From: Symbiodinium natans
Taxonomy: Eukaryota; Sar; Dinophyceae; Suessiales; Symbiodiniaceae
Length of the DNA stretch: 32,021 bases
Direction of reading: 5' to 3'
Assembly (NCBI GenBank): GCA_905221605.1
Contig: CAJNDS010002489.1
Span: forward strand, 300,001-332,021
Notes under the pieces: generated by a model
What the model saw: only the letters and a program-made list of their open reading frames with translations
The model's database searches: none
What the model was told of the DNA's origin: nothing
Translations under genes and position numbers: made by a program
Part shown: one piece after another, positions 26,359 to 32,021 of the stretch
Position numbering within the stretch: the stretch's first letter is position 1
Layout: each line of letters starts with the position of its first letter

Positions 26359-26922
26359 ACGGAGAACCCCAACCGCGCCAGCATCATGAGCATCAGCTGC
26401 CTCACATTTAACCCCAATCACGCCAGCATCATGAGCATCAGCTGCCAGAGCTTCTCACGGAGAACCCCAACCACGCCAGCATCATGAGCATCAGCTGCCA
26501 GAGCTTCTCACGGAGAACCCCAACCACGCCAGCATCATGAGCATCAGCTGCCAGAGCTTCTCATGGAGAACCCCAACCACGCCAGCATCATGAGCATCAG
26601 CTGCCAGAGCTTCTCGTACCACGCCAGCATCATGAGCATCAGCTGCTAGAGCTTTTCATGGAGAACCCCAACCACGCCAGCATCATGAGCATCAGCTGCC
26701 AGAGCTTCTCGTGGAGAACCCCAACCACCGCAGCATCATGAGCATCAGCTGCTAGAGCTTTTCATGGAGAACCCCAACCACGCCAGCATCATGAGCATCA
26801 GCTGCCAGAGATTCTGACGGAGAACCCCAACCACGCCAGCATCATGAGCATCAGCTGCCAGAGCTTCTCACTGAGAACCCCAACCACGCCAGGCATCATG
26901 AGCATCATCTGCCAGAGCTTCT
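26359..26922 (+). repeat. Second, smaller satellite array of 53-bp monomers
   Basis: About ten monomers with CACGGAGAACCCCAACCACG and CCAGCATCATGAGCATCAGC, lacking the extra base that makes the core unit 54 bp. Monomers differ more from each other than core monomers do (TCATGGAG, TCGTGGAG, CTGCTAGAGCTTTTC), and there is a deletion near 26612. Same orientation as the main array, 1.8 kb away. Confidence 0.93.
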
Positions 26923-27725
26923 GGAACAAACGGATGTAGGGCGGATGCATCAGATGACGAGTAGAGAAACTTCACGGGAGAGCACGCACGCTGCTCAAAC
27001 TGATCCCAATCGCATGGTCCGTGCGCTTAAGCGCTGGATGACTTGAACATTCTTATGGGACTTCATGGCTAGTTATCATCCTATTTGCAACTTACCAGCA
27101 TATACATCAGAATATACCAATGAAGCTTCAAGCGTGTGCTTCTCCAGGTACTCGCCCACACTTGCTGAATCCTCTTGCTGCCTAGAGACCAGCACAAGGT
27201 AGCTCGAAGAATATAGAAGCCATCTTCCGCCATGGCACTAGGCTTGTCCCTATGCAGCACTCGAGGTTGTTATCCTAGACCAACTGCGTTGCACTTTGCT
27301 TGCCTGGATCGGTGTACCTTATCATAAGCCAAAATTTCATTGTACTGAGTACGATCACCTCATAAGTGCCGACTTTCTCTAATTCGCGCTCAGCAGATGG
27401 CTGACCTCGAGTCTATTGTAGAGCTGTAACCTTTCTTCCATTCCTGCGCAACGGAAGCCAACGGTCCGCCGGCGACAGTTGATTCCGACCTCTTTGCGGC
27501 AATCTTTTGGGGCTTCAGAGTGTGCTTAAGGCTTACAGGGCTGTGATAGGACTTGTTATCAGGAACTGCTTGAGAGCCCAAGTGTACCGTCAGGGCTGAA
27601 AAAGCCTGATACCCTTGAAATCCTAAGGCCCTGAAGCCTCAGCCCTAAACCGTGACCTTGGGGAAAAGCTTCCATTAACACCGGGGTGCAGCGTCATCGG
27701 TTTCCGTCTGCTGCAGGCGGACCAC
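26923..27725. other. Spacer, no accepted gene
   Basis: Mixed DNA without telomere-like tracts or TIR elements. A 63-codon minus frame (27390-27581) has no recognised domain. Confidence 0.45.
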
Positions 27726-27860
27726 CTGAATCAATTTTCGGGTCTTGGTCACATCCGCTTGCTTGCTTCCGCTTAGGATGTAGGGCTCAGATCCCATCAT
27801 TGGCACCCACGGGACTAAGCTGCTCAGCAGCGACTCGGCGAAGCCGAGAAGAAGCACCAT
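27726..27860 (-). CDS. Candidate first exon with hydrophobic N-terminus, function unknown
   Basis: Minus-strand ATG at 27858-27860, three codons after an in-frame TGA, runs 45 codons to CAG followed by GTGGTC, a plausible 5' splice site at 27725/27726. The N-terminus (MVLLLGFAESLLSSLVPWVP) is hydrophobic and could be a signal or membrane segment. The remainder (SGSKQADVTKTRKLIQ) is polar. About three quarters of codons end in G or C. Without the splice the frame continues 16 codons to TGA. No family is recognised. The antisense frame is also open. Confidence 0.27.
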
Positions 27861-27937
27861 GGGCCATCAAAGCTGGTGCTTTGCCATGACTTCTTTCCGG
27901 GTCGCCCTCTAGCGCACGTCCCAAGGCGGGGCAGTGG

Positions 27938-27954
27938 GGGTGGGGGGGGGGGGA
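27938..27954. repeat. G-rich tract
   Basis: GGGGGTGGGGGGGGGGGGAG-type run. Confidence 0.9.
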
Positions 27955-28102
27955 GGGTACCGATGAAGATGTGTGGACGTGAGTTTGCTCTATGGTCTAT
28001 GTATGCCTTCCCAAGACACGGGTTGAAGCAACTTCAAAACGCGCAAGTCGCAAACCAAACTCACAGGAAGGGGCTGCTTCCCCCCCCACATACGAAAATA
28101 AT

Positions 28103-28210
28103 ACTTGGAGGTCCAGGGGTAGTTACAAGTGGAGTTGTAAGTAGGTAACTCTGCTTCTGGTTACTTTGGGGCTTATAACCCTACTTGTAACTACCCATGA
28201 ACCTCCAAGT
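28103..28210. mobile_element. MITE-like element, family 1, best-preserved copy
   Basis: 108 bp. The left arm ACTTGGAGGTCCAGGGGTAG then TTACAAGT pairs with the right arm, whose inverse is ACTTGGAGGTTCATGGGTAG then TTACAAGT. The 28-30 bp arms have about three mismatches. It serves as the reference copy for the family. Confidence 0.8.
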
Positions 28211-28228
28211 AGGTTGGCATTTCAGCAC

Positions 28229-28271
28229 CCTAAACCCTAAACCCTAAACCCTGAACCCTAAACCCTAAACC
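28229..28271 (-). repeat. Telomere-like tract (CCCTAAA)6
   Basis: Six heptamers with one CCCTGAA. Confidence 0.9.
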
Positions 28272-28357
28272 GTCTGCTCAGACAAGAGGCATGCTGCGTC
28301 ACCTCGACGATCATGGTCTGCAGGGTGTCCGCCTCAAGCTCAGTGACTGCAAAGCGC

Positions 28358-28399
28358 TAAGGGTTTAGGGTTTAGGGTTTAGGGTTTAGGGTTTAGGGG
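28358..28399 (+). repeat. Telomere-like tract (TTTAGGG)6
   Basis: Six heptamers, opposite in orientation to the tract 90 bp upstream. Confidence 0.92.
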
Positions 28400-28427
28400 C
28401 CCAAGAGCCCTGAAAACAGCACATATT

Positions 28428-28598
28428 GAGATGCTCCCCCTTATACTAACAGCTCCTTAATAAGGATAATCATCGGGGGCACTACAATCCCTAGGGATTT
28501 TTATTTATTTTTTCGGGTGCTCTTAAGCAAGTTTGATAGTAGAAATAGGGGTTATCATAGGGGGCACTATAATCCTGTGAGTACAGAGGGAACATCCC
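28428..28598. mobile_element. MITE-like element, family 2, long copy
   Basis: Left arm GAGATGCTCCCCCTTATACT, right end CAGAGGGAACATCCC. Two internal copies of GGGGCACTAYAATCC (near 28475 and 28562) and ATTTATTTTTT in the middle. 171 bp, non-coding. Confidence 0.6.
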
Positions 28599-28862
28599 AG
28601 AGCACATACCTCAACTGACAGGTTTTTTGCTGAGGACGCATGCCTTGAACTCCCAGGGGTGCTCATCTTGAAGTCAGGGATGTGACATGTTCCTCAAGCA
28701 GGGAACATGGCCTTAGGCTCCGTAAGGGGTACTGGCTCTGAAGCAGAAGTGAAGCCTTTGTGGCCAGTAGTAGGGCCAGCCAGGCAGCGCGCCCTACTGT
28801 AGAGCCCAGGATCGACTGTAGTGAGTCCTCAGCGCCCCCTTTATTTGACCAGGGCTCTCAAG
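28599..28862. other. Spacer
   Basis: Nothing recognised. Confidence 0.45.
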
Positions 28863-28975
28863 CAAACCCTAAACCCTAAACCCCAAACCCTAAACCCTAA
28901 ACCCCAAACCCCAAACCCCAAACCCGAAACCCTAAACCCTAAACCCTAAACCCTAAGCCAAAATCCTAAACCCGA
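28863..28975 (-). repeat. Telomere-like tract with CCCCAAA variants
   Basis: About 15 heptamers. CCCCAAA is clustered in the middle, flanked by CCCTAAA on both sides. Confidence 0.92.
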
Positions 28976-29044
28976 AGCAGCGCAGGACCGCTGCCAGGTG
29001 GCGACCTCCCTGTCCACGGGCTCAATCCTTCGCCAAGAGGGTTA

Positions 29045-29085
29045 TTAGGGTTTAGGGTTTAGGGTTTAGAGTTTAGGGTTTAGGA
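29045..29085 (+). repeat. Telomere-like tract (TTTAGGG)
   Basis: Five units, one TTTAGAG. Confidence 0.88.
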
Positions 29086-29310
29086 TGCTTCACAAAAAAC
29101 TTTGGGAAATGAGCCTTTCTCTCAATTCGGGTCCCCTTTCTGGGTACCCTATATAGGAAAGAAGGACCTTAACATTAGGGTACGTTCGTACTCTAAGGGT
29201 TGGGCATTGGGTGCACCTGCCTGGCTGTGGCCTAGGTGTAGGGCATACAGGTTCGGGTAGGGGGTTTACGGTTTAGGGCTGAGGGTATGAAGGGTTTCGG
29301 GCTTAGGGTT
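29086..29310. other. Spacer with decayed G-strand heptamers
   Basis: Isolated TTTAGGG/TTAGGGT motifs near 29255-29310. Nothing else is recognised. Confidence 0.5.
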
Positions 29311-29525
29311 GGCGATCATTCATCATTACAACTTGTTGGTTTTATTAGTGTTACTAGCCTTGTTGCTCTCATTACTATACGTATGTAATATCATTCTTCA
29401 TTGTTTTCTATTGTTGTTGTTGATTCGTATAATCCATGATTCTTAACTATGCTTTGGTATGTTGTTACTCTTACGACTATGAATATTATAAACTGATCAG
29501 TATGCACTAGTATTACTATCCACAG
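29311..29525. repeat. AT-rich block of complex sequence
   Basis: T-rich DNA with TTGTTGTTGTT and many ATTACTAT motifs, and sharp composition boundaries on both sides. It resembles the block at 17131-17425 in character but not in sequence. Confidence 0.5.
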
Positions 29526-29642
29526 GCCCGGCATCAATCCACCTACTGGAAGTAGCTGAGCACACGCACGGTGACGCCTGGAACGCCCCTTAAAGCCTGA
29601 ACCCTTTTTGAACGAGGTCTCTCTAAGCCCTGGCCCTTGGGC

Positions 29643-29692
29643 ACCCTAAACCCTAAACCCTAAACCCTAAAGCCTAAAGCCTAAAGCCCTAA
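29643..29692 (-). repeat. Telomere-like tract (CCCTAAA) grading into GCCTAAA
   Basis: Four CCCTAAA units followed by two or three GCCTAAA units. Confidence 0.88.
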
Positions 29693-30190
29693 GCCCAGTT
29701 TGAGCCCGAAGCCCCCTGAAGCTGGGATCGGTGCGGCAGGGGGCCCTCGATTCCCGACTCCCCAAACATCCTTTTCACAAACCGGGTTGATGTCCCTCAA
29801 CAGATCTAAAGCCTACGATTTATGAAGCCTTTAATGCCTATAAACCCTTATAAACCGCAATTTAATTACAAATGCCTGTAAAGCCCCCAACCCCTCAACC
29901 CTATAAACCTTGACTTGGCATGACATGCCAGAACCCCCCAAGCCACTCCCCAACCCAACCCCTTAAACCCCGACACCTCGTCACTGTGATTCCCAGGACC
30001 TCCAAGCCTGTTCTCGTTCATCGTTTTTGGGGTTTAGGGTTGAAGGGAGAATTGAGCTGGGTTTAGGGTTTATGTTCTTCTGTTCATAGATGGAAGAACT
30101 ACGCAGCAGGGTTCCTGGATACCATTGCTTAAAAGTCACCACTCTCGAAGTAAGTCCACATGGAGGTTAAGGGTTCTGAGGGCTTAAGAT
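29693..30190. other. Spacer with CCCTTATAAA-type remnants
   Basis: CCTATAAACCCTTATAAACC at 29839-29858 recalls the variant block at 9900-10030. No gene is recognised. Confidence 0.5.
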
Positions 30191-30771
30191 TTATAAGGCT
30201 TCAGGCTTTTTGCAGGAGTCTTGATTGATGAAGGTGCCGTGTGAGAGGTCGGAGGTGCCAGAATGCTTGAAGTGGATGGGGGGGAGGGGAGAAGGGGGGG
30301 GGGGGGGTGGAATGGGCGGCCAGATCGAGCGGAGGCCATGAGTTTTGCAACGCCGAACCCACAACGTCAACTTCGACCCGCAATTCACGCCCGCTCGGGC
30401 GCATGTCTGCATTGTGGATACGGTTACCCGTTACCCTGCGTACTTGCAACCCTCTCTCTTGTAAACGAAAACCTGTGGACCAGCAAAGGAGACCAGAGAG
30501 GCAATGTCTGGGGGATCATGGGTCACAGGCCTCGCTGTACGACGAAAGCATCCGTTTTCAGCGCCTGGCGTAAGGAATGGTTGCATGGCTCGTTTGCATC
30601 CCGCTTTCGCGGGCGCCTTTCGATCATCTAGAAACTGCCAGGAGCTGCCGCGCTTGGAACATCTAAACTCTACGACCCATAGATGCACAGAAACTCACAC
30701 TCGCAGATTCGCAGTGGGCTCATGCTGCCCGATGCCGTTATTGCAGGTTTTGGGGTCTGTGCCAGCTATAC
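30191..30771. other. Region of long overlapping open frames, unassigned
   Basis: Plus frames 30263-30631 (122 codons) and 30307-30573 overlap minus frames 30201-30449 and 30431-30688 (85 codons). All have fairly ordinary amino-acid composition, so I cannot tell which strand, if any, codes. The minus frame near 30460-30660 (PDIASLVSFAGPQVFVYKRE) and the plus frame near 30440-30630 are about equally plausible. A G-rich run lies at 30278-30307. No domain is recognised. Confidence 0.25.
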
Positions 30772-30857
30772 CAGGATAGGCTATTAGGCCTTAAAATCCC
30801 CATAATGAACCCCATAAAGGCCTTTTAAGGGATTATAGGGTAGAACAGCCCATCCTT
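30772..30857 (+). mobile_element. MITE-like element, family 3, second copy
   Basis: 86 bp. Aligns with the reverse complement of 14148-14235 along nearly its whole length, with imperfect inverted ends of its own (AGGATAGGCTATT and AACAGCCCATCCTT). Confidence 0.75.
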
Positions 30858-30995
30858 GTAGGAGGTGTTTTGGGAAGTGCGGAAAAGTGCTGGACGTGCC
30901 CCCGGTGCCCGAAGCCCGGGTATTTTCATCCCAAAACTCGAAATTGAGGCCCTCAACTCCCTAAACCCTGACGCGCCATGCACTTGACAGAAAAT

Positions 30996-31245
30996 ACTTG
31001 AAGGTTCATGGGTAGTTCTAAGTAGGGCTATAGGTACCCCACCCCCCCCCCCCCAATTAAGGCAAAAAAACAGTCCTACTTGTACTTAACTTAGAGCCCA
31101 CTTGTAACTGCCCCATGGCCCTAAACCCTAAACCCTAAACCCTAAACCCTAAACCCTAAACCCTAAACCCTAAACCCTAAACCCTAAACCCTAAACCCTA
31201 AACCCTAAACCCTAAACCCTAACCTAAACCCTAAACCCTCCAAGT
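30996..31245. mobile_element. Family 1 MITE containing poly-C and a long CCCTAAA tract
   Basis: The left end ACTTGAAGGTTCATGGGTAG then TTCTAAGTAGGG is typical. Poly-C follows (31041-31054). The right arm begins ACTTGTAACTGCCCCATG but is interrupted after CCCATG by about 17 CCCTAAA units (31118-31239), which run straight into the terminal CCTCCAAGT. Without the tract the element would be about 130 bp, the usual size. Confidence 0.6.
31118..31239 (-). repeat. Long telomere-like tract (CCCTAAA)17
   Basis: About 17 heptamers, nearly all perfect, with one CCTAACC slip near the end. Confidence 0.96.
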
Positions 31246-31310
31246 AAGCAGATTAAGCCCTGCAACCTGGAACCCAACTTCGGTTCGCCAATCAACCCTG
31301 CAAAGTCATT

Positions 31311-31460
31311 CTTAGGGTTAGGGTTTAGGGTTTAGGGTTTAGGGTTTAGGGTTTAGGGTTTAGGGTTTAGGGTTTAGGGTTTAGGGTTTAGGGTTTAGGG
31401 TTTAGGGTTTAGGGTTTGGGGTTTGGGGTTTGGGGTTTAGGGTTTAGCGTTTCGGGTTAA
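31311..31460 (+). repeat. Long telomere-like tract (TTTAGGG)n with TTTGGGG variants
   Basis: About 20 heptamers, near perfect, with three consecutive TTTGGGG units (about 31415-31438) near the 3' end. It lies 72 bp from the preceding C-strand tract, in the opposite orientation. Confidence 0.96.
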
Positions 31461-31566
31461 AAACCTGAAGCCCAAAGTCCGAAAGTAAACTCTTTCCTAC
31501 AACGGGGCTCCGGAGGTTGCACGGCAGGCAGCTACAAGCTACACGATCTAGTGGCATGAAAGACCT

Positions 31567-31620
31567 CAGGGTTTAGGGTTTAGGGTTTAGGGTTTAGGGT
31601 TTAGGGTTTAGGGTTTAGGG
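31567..31620 (+). repeat. Telomere-like tract (TTTAGGG)7
   Basis: Seven or eight perfect heptamers. Confidence 0.95.
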
Positions 31621-32021
31621 ACACTGCGCTACCCACCGGAGAATACGTGAGCAGATGGGTCTTGGCCTGAGAACAAAGAAGAACATGCGTCGACAACATG
31701 AAACCCTAGACTACGAATTGCTTAAGAACCCCTCCCCCCCAAAAAAAAACAAAAAACAAACACAGATTCTTCCCTATAAGGGTAATATAGGGATAGATAT
31801 CTTTGTTTTTGGGTTGTTTTCACCCATAGCAGTAGATGGGACCCTTAAACCTTAGGGCAGCCTCCGCCGTCTCGTTCGTGACGCCCGACACGCGTAACTG
31901 GCGGACAAGCTGGGCAAATATCGAAGGGTCAAGGGCGCCCGAACCCAAAACCCTAAATTAGATAAGCTCTTTTTGTGAGGGCGCATGGAGAATTTTAGAG
32001 GTTGCGCACCGACCGCTGCGA
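31621..32021. other. Terminal spacer with C/A homopolymer junction
   Basis: A C8-A9 junction at 31733-31749 resembles the cores at 2463 and 9230. One CCCTAAA remnant lies near 31950. No gene is recognised. Confidence 0.5.

Noticed and set aside
31118-31460. True chromosome end
   Set aside because: The tracts are short, flanked by other DNA on both sides and occur in both orientations. A terminal telomere would be one long tract at a sequence end.
1-32021. Dinoflagellate spliced-leader gene
   Set aside because: I looked for the conserved leader ending GGCTCAAG on both strands by eye and did not find it. A computed search would be needed to be certain.

Overview
This window looks like nuclear DNA of a repeat-rich eukaryote. 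There is no bacterial-type gene layout, no operon, and no complete gene that I can defend. The dominant signal is the plant/algal-type telomere heptamer TTTAGGG (complement CCCTAAA). It occurs as dozens of short tracts in both orientations, roughly one per kilobase. With short TIR (terminal inverted repeat) elements and small, GC3-rich, exon-like patches, this suggests an alga, and a dinoflagellate such as a Symbiodiniaceae or Suessiales relative is my best guess. The guess rests on general character only: I saw no spliced leader, rRNA or other diagnostic gene, and other TTTAGGG-telomere lineages remain possible.

Layout. 1-3 kb: telomere-like tracts and a nest of small TIR elements (638-1115), with another element at 2404-2542. 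3-6.7 kb: AT-rich microsatellites, a kelch-like fragment on the minus strand (5213-5404) and an ADD-motif fragment (6403-6700). 6.7-10.2 kb: the densest telomere-like tracts, with inverted-repeat elements and two minus-strand exon-like patches (7172-7617). 10.2-14.2 kb: a quieter part with several exon-like patches on both strands, including a possible convergent pair of 3' ends at 12.3-12.6 kb. 14.2-18.4 kb: five elements of four TIR families, a head-to-head telomere junction (15.8 kb), a TTTAGTTG-bearing variant tract (16.0-16.2 kb) and AT-rich DNA. 18.43-18.80 kb: a TATG/TA microsatellite island.

18.80-24.53 kb: a tandem array of about 106 monomers of 54 bp. Diverged 52-53 bp monomers form the left edge, a homogenised core shows a 108-bp two-monomer higher-order period, and a 55-bp subtype marks the right third. 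A smaller relic array of 53-bp monomers lies at 26.36-26.92 kb. The array contains no telomere-like tract. Because 54 = 18 codons and several frames of the monomer lack stops, it produces long open frames on both strands, which I do not accept as genes.

24.5-32 kb: a return to the mixed landscape, with inverted-repeat elements, telomere-like tracts (the longest at 31.1-31.5 kb), one candidate first exon with a hydrophobic N-terminus (27.73-27.86 kb) and long overlapping open frames of unknown meaning at 30.2-30.7 kb.

The most unusual observations are the higher-order structure of the 54-bp satellite and three places where telomere-like tracts sit inside the terminal repeat of one MITE-like family. 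The latter suggests a link between these elements, break repair and telomere-like tracts.
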